DNA of 64,000 nt from Oscarella lobularis. Its lineage: Eukaryota; Porifera; Homoscleromorpha; Homosclerophorida; Oscarellidae. Each line of letters opens with the position of its first letter. The first letter of the stretch is position 1. This document shows, piece after piece, positions 43,640-54,946 of the stretch. The notes under the pieces were generated by a model, which searched no databases, was not told the DNA's origin, and worked only from the letters and a program-made list of their open reading frames with translations. A program made the position numbers and the translations under genes. The stretch lies in NCBI RefSeq assembly GCF_947507565.1, contig NC_089190.1:1116001-1180000 (forward strand), given 5' to 3'.

Positions 43640-44083
43640 ACTGTAGTCGTAATAGCAGCGCTTTTCAAGTTTTTCTTTCAATACATCTAATTTAGTTCAG
43701 ATTACAACCAGAATTCAGTGCATTTTACCAAAGTTCGCAATCGCGTGCGGAACGCCCTTGAAGTACACTGCGCATGACATCTACTTAACACCAACTCACG
43801 TGAGATCAAAGTTCCTTGAATTTGTAGAAGCTGTTTTGCGCATGCTTTGTTTAGGTTTTAGCTAAGGCGCATGCTCAAACTCGATCATTGCCGTTTTCGT
43901 CTCTCCGGGTGTTCTTCCGAGAGAATCGCCTTTTTTTTGATGCCGGAAGAAGTTTCTAACCAACATCTTCAATTTTCGCCAAGGTAGCACTAACGTGTCG
44001 TTGTCGCGACTCGTACCGAGTCTATCCGAATAATCTTCGAACGCATCTTTTCTGGGTCGATTTTTGGGTGAGGCTTCATTTTC
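43640..44083. other. Upstream region of Death/ZU5 gene
   Basis: It holds the promoter of the minus-strand gene. No open frame or repeat of note. A phrase near 44060 (TTTGGGTGAGGCT) recurs at 48554, so this edge may belong to a dispersed repeat. Confidence 0.4.
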
Positions 44084-44540
44084 GGCACACGATATTTCAT
44101 TTTATGTTTTCCTTCAGGAATCTAAATGGGTTTGGATTATTATGTTGAGAATGGGCAAGCGTGGGAACTCGTCGCAGGTCATTCTCATTTTCCAATTGCA
44201 AGTTGCGCTGCCACTTAGGTGATGCCGTGCCTGTGATTGCTCTTGTCGCTATTGTGATACAGTGGAAATGCACTGCCAAAGGAGAGCCCGGCATCACAAG
44301 AAAGGTTAATTAGTCGGAGTATCTTTAGTGGCTTCGTTTATCAAAACGTCTTTTAGTGATTAGAAAAGTAGGAAGAGAGAATATATCGAAATGGATTCTG
44401 CAGGTAACGTGAGAACGGCACTCGCTCTACACATTGTAGAAAAACCATTTACTCGTGTCTTTAGAATTCATTGCTCTCCGATATGGATTGACAGCTGACT
44501 AGCTTCAGCGCTGATCTTGAACGTTGGGATTTATTATTAG
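44084..44540 (+). pseudogene. TMEM198: Duplicated TMEM198 3' end
   Basis: It closely matches the TMEM198 3' part at 35225-35690, including the exon with YYVENGQ, the following introns, the KKEYIEM exon equivalent and the 3' flank. Introns are kept, so this is a DNA-level copy and not a processed pseudogene. Small deletions remove the AYS segment, and a TAG falls inside the copied CAATWV coding stretch. Confidence 0.9.
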
Positions 44541-45188
44541 TGTATTTTTACTTGATGCTGTACCAACTTGTAATCTGATATTGTACATTAACTGCATGTC
44601 ATAAGCGTTCTGGGAAAGTTGGGAGATAGGCCCCTCTCCATATACTAAGTAGGCCTGATTAGTAGGAACATTTGGTGCAAATTGTCACTGACTAAAATAA
44701 TGACGTCACATATGTGATGCCAACAGCTCACGCTAATACGCAGGCAAATAATTGACAAGGTTGTCTTGAAGCTCAGACGACAGCTCAGGATCAACGTTGA
44801 TTGCCAAAAAAAGATTATATTTTTGAATACATTTGCAGTACACTGCGCTAACTTATTTTTTAGTAACTAGGAAAACTATAGTTTATGCTAGTGTTTCTTA
44901 TCCCCGATCTCGGTGATTGGTTCTTGCAACTAAAGTTGCTATTGCATAAGTAAAAAAACGTATTTAATTGGGGTGGTTGTCTTTCTGCTGTGCAGAACGG
45001 TGTATAAATGCTACTTACATTACGATTACTTTACTCTTTTTTAAAAACGAGTAAAGACGAGTTCTATATTTTACGGACCCCTGAAGCATGCCCGACTGAA
45101 GGGCCGCCTGAAGGAAGTCTATGCCTGATCCGGGCGTCTGTGCCTGATTTCCATATAACTCGTGACTCGTGGGCCCAGCAATACGGCG
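44541..45188. other. Intergenic, Kelch-kinase upstream region
   Basis: No gene seen. A segment near 44880-44945 recurs in inverted orientation near 48226-48290, suggesting an old dispersed repeat. Confidence 0.4.
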
Positions 45189-47664
45189 ATGTTGTGCGAA
45201 CCTCCTAACCCACCCGAAATGCGATGTTCTCATGAAGTCGTATTGGTCAACGATCATGCTGTTCTCTTTGGTGGCTGGCACCCAGGAGAGAAATATTTTC
45301 CCCGTAATGAAATCTGGGTTCGGTCGCCTGAGGGGAACTGGACCCGTCACGTTACGGAAGGTCCAACGACTCCTCCTCCTTGCATTGGAGCACGGTGCGT
45401 AGTGATGGACAAGATGGTCTACTCATATGGGGGATTGGAAGAACGCGATTTGGCATCATATTATAGTGACAGTGGAATTGTTTACCGTCTCGATCTGACA
45501 AAGATGACATGGATCAAAGTCACCCTTATTGGGAAAACAAAGCCGCACGATCGCGCTTGGTGCTGTTTCTGTTCAATTGGATCTACAATGGTCATGTTTG
45601 GGGGCGTATTCAACAAAAACAAAAAGATCCTCCTACAGCCTGGGGCAACTCAGGATGGAATCGGCTGGAATAATGAAGTTTATGAATTTCAAATTGATAA
45701 AGAACATGAAAATGGTGAGAGTATATTTATTTTCGTTTCATATCAAGTGAAAAATGTAGGGATGTGGTTGGATTTGAAATTGAGTGGAACAAGACCAGAA
45801 CCATTGGTTCGTCCTGCCCTGGCAGCTATAGACCAAAATCGAGCATTGCTTCTTGGAGTCAACATGAATGAGAAATTTCACTCTTTTGTGATGAATTTGA
45901 ATTCAAAAGTAAATTTCTTATTAATTTTATATAATGATAATGGCAATAGTCAATTGGTTAGACCTGGGAGATCATTGATTTCTATATAAAGCCATCCGCT
46001 ATAGAGGGTCATACAATATGTTCATTAGGAGTAGAAAACAAATCACTTTGTCTTCTCATTGGTGGTCGCACAGCCTACAGTGATGACTACCTTTACATTT
46101 TGGATTGTGACAATTTCAAAGCATATAAGGTTGTCACAACAACATTCTAGTCTAGCTTATTGATGATTTTTGGTTACTTTAGATGAGCGTTCCTCCAGGT
46201 TTGGAAAATATTTATATGCACACATCTCACTGTTTGCAGAGCAAAGGCAAGACTGCAGACGTCTTGATCTGTGGTGGAGTTGATTGGAAAGAGCCAAAAA
46301 AATTAAAGCCAATTTGCACTTTAATTGAGCTCGGTATTGCAGTTTGAAACATCATTTGTGTCGATTTTATCTCGCATTTATTTAGATTTATCAACTTGTA
46401 TGATAGAACTTACTCATGATGAAGAAAAGAAGTGCGTCCTACATGTACATAAATTGGTAGTTGATATCAATTATCTTAGGGCTATTGCGAGTCATTGCGA
46501 AGAGCTAATGGTCCTAATGAGGTAGATCAAAGCGTGGGAGAAATTAGTCATTTAATTAATTGATTTTTTTGCGCAGACAAAAATTTGAACAAAAAATGGC
46601 TGAGGCTCAGTGCGGTTTTGACCAAGAGATGTACGTATGTTTTGGTCTGTGCGATTGTGATGTATGTATTGTAGGAGCCGCTATGAGGCATCTCTTCAGA
46701 AAATGAGAACGCGCTTCCTTGAAAGGGTCTTGATTAATCCAGATAAAATTCACCTAAAAGCTGACCAAATTCTTGGTTCAGGATCATTTGGAAGTAAACA
46801 ATTACAATTGATTTCTCAAGTAATACTGTTTATTAAGGCGTTTCTGTGGGCAGTTGGTGTGGAATAACAGTGGCTGTTAAAATATTAAAGAATCTTGACG
46901 CCAATCATCACAACTTGGCACTGTTCCAACAAGAAGTTGTAGCATGCAGCCGGCTCCGTCATCCTAATATCATGACCATGTATGGTGCAGTGGTGGAGCA
47001 CGGGTTTGCCGTCCAAATGGTTATGGAATTGTATGAGGGATCCGTCGATGAAGTCATCAAGGCTGCTCACAGTTCTGGGTACTATTTGACCCCTTACGAA
47101 CAACTGTCTATTGCTACGGAGACGACGTCAGGGATCGCCTACCTTCAACAGATTCGTCCCGAACCATACGTTCACTGCGACATCCGTCCAACAAATGTTC
47201 TGGTAACAAGAGATATGAAGGTGAAAGTGGGCGACTTGGGAGCCGCTCGTCTCATAGAGAGTTCCCTCTCCGCTGGCGCCCTCAGTTTACCTTATCTAGC
47301 TCCAGAGCGGAGTAGACGTGCTGATGGCACTGCAGCCTCCAGCACATTGTCCAGCGACGTGTATAGCTTGGGTGTAACACTGATTGAAATTTTCACTGGC
47401 AAGTGTCCAATTCCAGAAGACAGGCTGACGCAACTGCAAGACATCGCTGATCTTAGATTACAAGAGCTTTGTAAATGCATGATTACAACTAACTCTGCCG
47501 ATCGACCGTCAGCTCAAGAGTGCTTCGGCTATCTGAAAGATGTAGCCACGGATACTAGTATCCGTGGTGTAGCTTATAGTCTTTTGCCAGCAAAACGATT
47601 GGTAAAGGGAGGTTTCGAGAGAGATTCTCACAAAGTGGTACTTCTTAACGTTTTTATTTGCTAA
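45189..47664 (+). CDS. Kelch-repeat protein kinase (TKL-like)
   Basis: The start MLCEPPNPPEMR at 45189 was chosen as the first ATG in frame. The N-terminal half has Kelch-type blades (VLFGGWHPGE, VYSYGGLEE, MVMFGGVF, LLLGV, LLIGGRTAYSDDYLYI, VLICGGVDW), forming a probable beta-propeller. A helical linker follows (YLRAIASHCEEL, RQKFEQKMAEA, MRTRFLERV). The kinase has GSGSFGSVSVGSWCGITVAVK across an intron, HPNIMTMYGA, HCDIRPTN (47172) with the catalytic Asp kept, GDLG in place of DFG, LAPER and SLGVTL. All three key catalytic residues (Lys, Asp, Asp) are present, so activity is plausible. The C-terminus follows an LVKGG motif shared with MVKGK of the ankyrin pseudokinase. An alternative last exon after 47634 may extend the tail. 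No introduced stops. Confidence 0.85.
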
Positions 47665-48779
47665 CTTTTTATGCTTTTTTTAGTCTTCTTGGTATTGTGC
47701 TTGCAGGTCGCAAAATTCCATGACGACTGTGGCACGTGACATATTACGTCACACTATGAAATGGCGAGTTAGTAACCAGTTATACGGGATGTGCAGTTGA
47801 GCCCCACCGCTGCTTCGAGTCTTCTCTGCAGTTTCTCCAGGCTTATTGGTCATCGCTTGCTATGGAACCCTTTTTCTCTAGCGGCATTCCTTCGTCTTTT
47901 GACGCGTGAGAACCCGAGACCCCTTCGGAGGTGTTTTTTCACACTGTAACAGTGTTCCTCCGTATGCCAATCTTCAATCGCTTTTTCCGATCTGCACGTT
48001 TTCTTCTCTAGCTATTTTTACGTGATGCCACTAGAGTCGGGATTAAAAAAACGGTAGGTAAGCACGCGTTTTCTTTGATGTCACGTGCTCGGGCTGCTTC
48101 TTTGCGTCTTTGACGCAATTTTTTCCAGCTATCAAACGGCGCTTTAGTATAACCGCACGGAGCCTCTAAAGGGGCCCCTGAGCCCCAGGCCAAGAATAAA
48201 GCCGCGAACTCTTAAAATTCCGTGCGATTGCAAGAACCGATTGGAGATAAGAAAAGCGTTAGCAGAACGGTAGCTTCCTGATTGGTAGGGAATGCATTAA
48301 TTAATGATTAGTGGAAACAATATTATTTTACCGACTGTTCTCACTAATCTGATTCATTTAGTGAAAGGGAAGTCGCCGTATTATTACTTGCAGTTAGGAA
48401 CTTAATTTTCCTAAGTTCTAATTTGACCATTTGCAGCGTTTTGCGCTCTGTTTGTCATGGTTCATGCTCAAACTAACATTGCAAACCACGTGTTCGAACG
48501 TAGATTTTTCAAACGCAGATAGCACATCTGCGTACTCTCACAGCATTTGAAATTTGGGTGAGGCTCCAGTTGCGGAACACGTCTCTCGGGGCTTCACCTT
48601 TGGTGCCCAATGCGTCTATACTCAAAGGTACTCCAATTCATTCCCCTCACATGAGTTGTTTTGTCGTGTAGTTGTTCTCTCAATCCGACGAGGCAGACGC
48701 AGCCATCCCTCTGGGCCGAGAGCGAAAAGCGGCCGCACCTCTGCCGGGGCGATAGAGCGGCCCTACTCTTGGTGGTATG

Positions 48780-49250
48780 AGTGATAACTACCATCCCCCA
48801 CTTGGGCAAGACGCTGTGGGCAAAATCGCGGTCCTCCCGGGTCTTGGGTTAATGACTCCCCCCGTGCCCCGGTGGCGAGGGTACCCCCTTTGGGCCTTAA
48901 AGGGGTATACTGAAGGCCTCAACCTGCGGGATGAATGGGTGATCCCACCTCCTTGGGAGCTGGAGGTTAACTCGTCTAATGCGCTCTCCTCCTTGCGGCT
49001 TGGGTGAAAGTCGGCCCTGGATGACATGGGAGTATGTCACACCCCTTGGACCTGGGGGGAAGTTAGGTCCCTCTCACTCCGCTCAATCGGAGTGAGATGA
49101 GAAGAGGACAAGGAGCGCCTAAGAAGACGCCGATGGACAAGGAGTGCCGGATCCACCTTCTCCCTATGGGGGGCAAGGGCTTGCCTCCTCTATCTGGAGG
49201 AGGCGAGCAACTTGGGGAGGGGAGCATTGCTCCTCTCTCCCCGCATTAAC
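48780..49250. other. Hairpin-rich GC segment, possible structured RNA or mobile-element part
   Basis: At least five short perfect stems occur in about 450 bases: TACCCC..TTT with AAAGGGGTA (48888-48909), TGACAT/ATGTCA (about 49022-49039), GGACCT/AGGTCC (about 49048-49070), CTCACTCCG/CGGAGTGAG (about 49074-49097), and CTTGCCTCCTC/GAGGAGGCGAG (about 49180-49208). A weaker GGGGAG-rich stem follows. No long open frame. I do not recognise the family. Confidence 0.5.
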
Positions 49251-49406
49251 GAAGAAACTCTTTTGTTCAATTTTTACATCCGGGACTTTATTGAATAAAA
49301 TTTGCACATAGTCTTCCCTACAATTACTTCTAATGGCCCTATCTAGCGTGGATGCGACGAAACTTACAACTCTAGCGTGCTAGAGCATAAGTGACGCCGC
49401 AGAAAC

Positions 49407-49466
49407 GGCTTAGTCTCAAGGCACACTATCCAGCTTTTACGTAGATAGCGCGGAAGAGACTAAGCC
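49407..49466. repeat. Inverted repeat GGCTTAGTCTC with inner stem
   Basis: Outer arms 49407-49417 and 49456-49466 are perfect reverse complements, with an inner CTATC/GATAG stem. The roughly 60-base foldback is about the size of a small hairpin RNA precursor, but nothing else supports that. Confidence 0.6.
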
Positions 49467-50449
49467 ACGCGAGGCTCATGCACATGCATACAGCAAGAGC
49501 CCCTCGCGTAATTGTAATGTGCGCCTACAACTACGCAAGACTAAGCTAAATACAGTAAGAGTCATCTTCGTCTTCGTCATCTTCACGCTAACCGACGAGA
49601 CTACTGTCCAACAGTTAGCATACGCTCTCCATCAATGTAGTAGTTCATGACGTTTAGTTGCCGCTTGGTGGACACACCCAAACAGAGGTTTGAAATGCTT
49701 TGACTTTCAGTCCAATCATCGCAGACATATATAATTCAACGCAGCCAATGGCACTGGGCATCAGCAGCAACGCTCCACATTCCCACTCCATCAGCCGTGC
49801 ACGAGCTAAAAGTGCAACGGAATCAAGGAATGCCTAGAATGCCAATGGTGTCAGGTATCGCCTTCCTCAACGGAGTGCGAGTCACCACAGCACTACAGGG
49901 CACGAAAAACAAAGATCCGGTCCAGACAAAGCCGAACGGATCGAATTTTCGAAAATTCGATCCCGTGCACGACTCCACGTGCCACGTGCGATAGATAAAA
50001 ATTGGGGGGCCCCACTACGCGACGAGAGCTAGTTTAACCGGTTAGCGCAGGCTATTGTGGGCAAAGCAAGTGAGGCAAAGACGCGAGGGGTCCCAATCGG
50101 TTGCGATACACCTACCAATCGAGTCCTTGGCCCTTCGCTCGGGTAAGTAGTCGCCGCTCCTTGAAAAGCGCTTTTTCTATTGCATTTCTCTTCACAACGG
50201 ACCAAACAGAGCGAGTATAAGCGGCTTGAAAGCGTCGATGGTCGCCGAAAATCGGCGTGCTAATAGAGCATGCGTAACCTGCAATGTACATAGAATACAT
50301 AAAGTTGTTTAAAATCGCATACCGTACCCCAATGTCTCAAACAGAAAATCCACAGCACGACAGACTAAAAGAAAAAATTAGCTAACAATAAAAGATAGAC
50401 TGTAGTACTAAGAAATACCACTTTGTGAGTGCAACCAATCAGGCGAGAG

Positions 50450-50605
50450 CAAAGAAGAAATACGAAACACCAGCACTGTACACGTCGCTAGGTAACGTGA
50501 TTAAAGTAGCAGTGCCGTCAGAACGCGGCGACATCCTTTCTGGAGCGAGATACTGAAGACTCAGCGGGCCACGGCCGATCGACAGAGAACTCCCTACTCC
50601 CTAAC
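50450..50605 (-). pseudogene. Kinase-domain fragment related to Kelch-kinase
   Basis: Read on the minus strand, this encodes SSLSIGRGPLSLQYLAPER then RSDGTAT, LPSDVYSAGVSY. This lines up with SSLSAGALSLPYLAPERS, ADGTAAS and LSSDVYSLGVTL of the Kelch-kinase activation segment. Only about 50 codons are left and no catalytic loop is found nearby, so it is a broken copy. Confidence 0.85.
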
Positions 50606-50662
50606 AATTCCTCCTCCACCTCCTTACATATCTGTCGTATACAATACGCACGTCACTAAAAT

Positions 50663-51323
50663 CTAATACTGGTTATTTGACAGCAAATTCCTTTGAAAGT
50701 CTCGAACTGCTTCGAACTGTTGCGGCATCATCTTTACCTGAGGTCGCTTTGACACCATGAACTCCAACGCTTCGTCGGGGCTCATTCCTTTTTCCGCCAC
50801 GAGGTAACAGGCGATGAGAACGGCACTACGTCCGCGGCCTGCTTTGCAATGAACGTAGGCCGTGCTTCCTCGATCTCCGCACTCCTTTATGAGACGCAGT
50901 GCCTCGTATATGTTCGATTGCGACGGCGACGAGAAGTATTCTTGCGTTTCGAATATCACTTGTTCGACGCCGACGTCGCCCCATTCCTAAGAGGAGAGAA
51001 GAGAGAGAGAGAGTGAGTGACATTGATGAGGACTCCGTGCGTTCTTGCCTCGCTTGTGGCTGCGAAGAAGCGCAGTTCGTAGCGTTCATTGAGACTGATC
51101 ACTGTACGAACGTTTTCCTCGCTGACAAGCTAAGAAGACGAGCAGAATCTCGCAAGCGCAGTCGACGAAGCTGTCGTCTTACCTCCGCGACGTGCTTTCG
51201 CAGTGGAAGAGCTCCCAGAATGACTCGATCGTCGATGCGATCGTACCATCGACGGCTTGGCCCTTCTCGCACGACGTTCCACAAGAGCGAAGGGTAGAAC
51301 AAGAAGCGAGGCACCAACCACAT
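50663..51323 (-). CDS. PTPMT1: PTPMT1-like mitochondrial phosphatase
   Basis: Dual-specificity phosphatase that dephosphorylates phosphatidylglycerolphosphate in cardiolipin synthesis at the inner mitochondrial membrane. Three exons (51183-51323, 51049-51129, 50663 to about 50987) give about 182 residues, near the usual size. It starts MWLVPRFLFYPSLLWNVV, a hydrophobic targeting-type N-terminus. Family blocks are WYDRIDDRVILGALPLR, ENVRTVISLNE, EWGDVGVEQ and the P-loop VHCKAGRGRSA with catalytic Cys and Arg. The tail ends RNLLSNNQY. The intron after exon 2 has a GC donor. It is convergent to nothing; the next gene, DCAF10, is on the same strand about 100 bases upstream. Confidence 0.93.
51001..51016. 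repeat. GA microsatellite in PTPMT1 intron
   Basis: Short GAGAGA run within the last intron of PTPMT1. Confidence 0.75.
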
Positions 51324-51424
51324 CTGGCTAATGAATCACGTGACAATTGAATCCTATTGTTTTTTAGAAATTTGAATTTATACTCATCTTTTACTTTTTT
51401 GCACTCAGCAGAGAGTTAAACGTT

Positions 51425-53753
51425 TTAAATACGAGGCTGGTAGAAGCAGACGTTCCCACCCAAACAACCGCTTGCCAACAACATGTGTACAGGAGAGCAC
51501 CTGTTGTACGAAGAAAGAGTTCAAAAAAAAAGGAAAAAATCCTCGATGATCTCTTACCTGGTGCTTAGTACGGTATTTCTATGGCTAATCAAAGTTTTGA
51601 CTTCAGAAAAGGGTCGTGCAATTTCCTGCAACATATATGTACGTTCTATAATAGATCTACAATAAAGTGTATGTTTTCTTGCTTGAGTCAAAACTGCACC
51701 AACGGCTTCACCGCAGGTATCATCACAGGCAAGAAGTCTCAGCCTGAATAACTACACCATTTAAGCTGGACGTTCCTTTGTATATTCACTTACCCAAAGG
51801 AAAATGGAGAAAACGCTATACGACCGTCATAACTGAAACACGGCTCTTTGATGTACTCCCGTTCTTTGTTTGGTTCCTAAGGTCCACTGTGTCAGTTTAT
51901 GCGGTGTACTATAGTCGGCTATTTACCTCTACGTATCGACACAATTTTGGATTTCCATCTAGCGTGAGAGCATCGTCGAGAACGTACAAAGCTGACCACT
52001 AGAAAACCGAATAACGTAAATCCATTATCTTTATAACAATTCCTCGTACTTCTCGATCTCCAATACTTGAAGCAAATCGGGTCAATAGACATTCGCCTTT
52101 GGGATGCATTTGCAGTGAAGTGATAGCCAATGGGTTCATCTCTGGTAGCTGCAATTTATCAAAAAATCTTCGACATCAAAATCCTATAAGAACGTTTTCT
52201 ACTTACTACGTCATAGCAAAATTTAAGCTTATTCTTTTCCCTAGTAAAGTGTTCGTCATTCAAGTAGGAGAAATCTCTAAAAATTTCAATTATGAAGGAC
52301 CCTTTGAGTGAAAAATCCGCACGTACTCTTTACGATGGCTAAACCAGCACTGATCCATGCTAAAATCACAGAAGTCTCTCTAGTATAGGAACAACATTTC
52401 AAAACAATGAGCTTGAAAAGACTTCAAACGTCCTACTTCTAAAGACTGAAGATCCAAATTCTGTATAACAGCCAGCATTCCAATCGTTGAACTTACAACC
52501 TTAAGAAAAAAACACTAGGCTCATGCCGTCTTAGAGAACTTATATAAAACTATAACCAGTTGAGCGCTGTCAGGAGACAAGACAATTCGGGCAATAAATC
52601 TTACACTCATCACCTATAGTAGAGCAAAGTGAGATTAATTAAAGAGATATTATGAGTGCCAATAAAGATCTATATTTCAGTGGTGCACTCGCGTTCTCCG
52701 CCTACAAGGCTTACCACTCTGCCTTGCACTGCTCCTGAAGAGAACTCGTTCAAATCCCAAAGCCTTAGAAATAACAGCTTTTCTCTGAAAGGATACGGTG
52801 TCGATTCTTTTCACCTTATGGTGTCATCGAACCCTGCCGTGATCACGAGACGAGTCTTGTAGCAGTATTCTATACTCTTAACCCAGTCTCTAGAAACAAG
52901 AGTTCAAAAAAAAGAGTCCAGTATAAAGGTTGATGCTACCTGTGTCCAACGAGACTGTACGCTTTCTGATCAAGTTTCCTCAGGTCCCACACCCCAACAG
53001 TCGTATCATCTAACCGCGAAAAAAATCTTATCTAGAACAGTTTACATATCTTGACCTACCGGAACACGAAAGAAATATTCTCGAATCTAGAAATCTAGCA
53101 CCAACAATACTCACAAACCAGAAAACCAATAGGTAAATATTTCACCGTATGCAGTTGACGCAGTCGGCGTGGGCACCGGTGATCGTCTTGATTTTCTGAT
53201 GCGAATAAGGATCAAAAGAGAGTATCGAATTTTTTTCACAGGCAGCAACGAGAACGTCCCTATGAGAAGAATCGGTCTCAACATCGCCCAACGACCCGTG
53301 TCTCTGCTACTAAAAAACCCGGTCGGAGAAAAAGCCAAGCCAAAAACGCTTCCATGTGCGGACTCTTCCCCTGGTTCGATATCCAACGACTTGGTGGAGG
53401 CAAAAGCGCGATAGAGTCCATTAATCTGAAGAGTCCATCTTAGACATGTGTAAGCTGAACAGAAGATTCAATAGAGACTTCCGATTGCAGACTGAAGGGA
53501 GAGCCATAGCGTCGACACTCAATTCTCTGGTGGAGACTTCCCATCGATAACCAAGCCTCTAAATCGATAGGCTAAAGTAGATATGCCTAGGGTTAGATAC
53601 ATCGAAGCTAAATCTAAGACTGAGGCTGCGTCTACGCGGCTGTCGCGAGTTCAACTCGCATTTGCCGCGAGTTCGTACGCCTATCTTACCTTCGTGCGGT
53701 AGTTTTGGTATGGTATCTTTGCGTCGAGCTCTGTTCTGCTCGATTTCGTGCAC
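51425..53753 (-). CDS. DCAF10: DCAF10 (WDR32), CUL4-DDB1 substrate receptor
   Basis: WD40 protein of the DDB1-CUL4 ubiquitin ligase family. About a dozen exons with short introns. Conserved blocks in order: INGLYRAF, HGSVFGLAFSP, VLVAACEKNSILSFDP, AHADCVNCIRFLD, CSDDTTVGVWDLRKLDQ, DWVKSIEY, LVITAGFDDTIRLWDLN, LSPDSAQLVI, NLDLQSLEVG, LQMHPKGECLL, YIKEPCFSYDG, and the C-terminal LLASGCLGGNVCFYQPRI at 51425. The order and the tail match human DCAF10 closely. The N-terminus upstream of INGLYRAF (HEIEQNRARR, 53660-53753) is less sure and no ATG is assigned, so the gene end on that side is approximate. An exon from this gene was copied to 54.5 kb. Confidence 0.9.
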
Positions 53754-54013
53754 GAGACGACGGATTCTGGCCGATTTCTGTGCAAAGACTTCCCTGTGGA
53801 ATCACGTGACGATGTATCGCCTATGATATAAGATCAGGGTGTATTCATATTCATATTGAGTTAGAGCGGATCTCCGAACTGCGAGATTGAAAAAATCAAA
53901 TCAAAGAAAAAACGCCCTCTTCTGGCAAACACGAAGAAAGGCAACATATTGCATCTCACAAACACGGAAGTAATCCTTCAAAACTTAGGAGAGCTAACAC
54001 TGACCGCAAAGAA
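53754..54013. other. DCAF10 upstream region
   Basis: The promoter of DCAF10 should lie here. A stretch from about 53885 (AACGCCCTCTTC) recurs at about 54863, marking the edge of a tandem duplication. Confidence 0.4.
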
Positions 54014-54421
54014 CTAGGTATCGCTGCGATTCGATGACTGCTCGGGCTTCTGCTGTCCTCCTCCTCCTCCCTCCGACACAATCTCGGCATTACGACTACC
54101 AGTGGTACTCGCCGTCCCTACAAATTCCCTAGGGGCCCCCTGAGTCTGGCCCAACATCGCGGCCCTGCCGTACTCGAGCAGCCGTTGCTCCCTTAGTACG
54201 ATTTCTCGACTGCGTTCGGCAATCGATCGGGGACGGCGCCTCGTCACGCCGAACGCGCGTTCGGCGAAGATGGAGGCTCGCGTGAGGGCTTGAAGTCGAA
54301 GGCGTGCGAGGACGCGTGATCGATCGTGCGGTGCTTCGGGGTCGATGCCGCGACGTCGGATATGACTTTGAGAGTCCCTGTAACCCATGGAAATTAACGG
54401 AGAATGCGAAGCACGAGGCAC
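54014..54421 (-). CDS. Unrecognised ORF family, copy 1
   Basis: Open frame of about 130 codons. Shared features with copies 2 and 3 are PEAPHDRSRVLARLRLQA, FAER, and a later EQRLLEYGRAAML block. The composition is Arg/Glu-rich and suggests amphipathic helices. It ends with a Gly run and QQKPEQSSNRSDT. I do not recognise the family. The N-terminal exon is uncertain: MPRASHSP comes from readthrough of what may be an intron ending at the CAG before GDSQSH-equivalent sequence. Confidence 0.45.
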   Translation of the reverse strand: MPRASHSPLISMGYRDSQSHIRRRGIDPEAPHDRSRVLARLRLQALTRASIFAERAFGVTRRRPRSIAERSREIVLREQRLLEYGRAAMLGQTQGAPREFVGTASTTGSRNAEIVSEGGGGGQQKPEQSSNRSDT

Positions 54422-54489
54422 ATGCGCAGCAAAGGTGTAAATTAGGTACCAGACTTATGGGATTCATAAAACCAAAAATTCGTTGTGAG

Positions 54490-54690
54490 CGTAGAAGATA
54501 GAAATCCAGCACCAACGACACTAGAGTGATAAGCCACAAGCCAAAATGTAAATGCCACCGTATGCAGTTGACATTTTCTGACGCGAGTAAGAATTTTGCA
54601 AAAGGGAGCATCGAATTTTATGAGAACGTCCCTATGAATAAAGAGTGCTTTGCGGCGAAAACGCAAACCCAAGCGCGATAGAATCGATTA
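54490..54690 (-). pseudogene. DCAF10: Decayed copy of a DCAF10 exon
   Basis: Sequence from AGAAATCCAGCACCAACGAC through CCGTATGCAGTTGAC and GAGAACGTCCCTATGA mirrors the DCAF10 exon and intron edge at 53085-53430. Deletions remove more than half of the exon and the frame is lost. Introns were copied, so the duplication was at DNA level. Confidence 0.85.
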
Positions 54691-54946
54691 ATTAATTATA
54701 CTGTATTATCTTGGCATGAGCTGAAATATTCAAAGAACCGCTCTGCGAAAAGATAAAGCAAAAAAAGATCTCAAATTAAGCTAAGTTAGAGTTCTCTCAA
54801 ACACGAGAACTGCAAAACTGAAAGAAGCCTTACATAGTCCAAAACTCCAAAACGAAAAAAAAACGCCCTCTTCCGTGAAACGGCACACACGAAGAAAGCC
54901 AAACACTCCAACCCCACAAAAACGCTTAAGTAGTTATTCAAGAGAG

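Larger units (their letters stand above)
47665..50439. other. Gene-poor region with structured GC-rich block
   Basis: No coding gene can be supported. It contains a possible inverted repeat of 44.9 kb sequence (48226-48290), a hairpin-dense GC-rich block (48780-49250) and an 11-base inverted repeat (49407-49466). A minus-strand frame at 48008-48193 looks exon-like but has no partner. Confidence 0.5.

Noticed and set aside
48777-49007. 76-codon plus-strand frame in the GC-rich block
   Set aside because: Short, overlaps the hairpins and has no recognisable similarity.
49960-50110. tRNA-like stretch (TTAGCGCAGG)
   Set aside because: No acceptor stem, anticodon arm or matching B box could be folded by eye.
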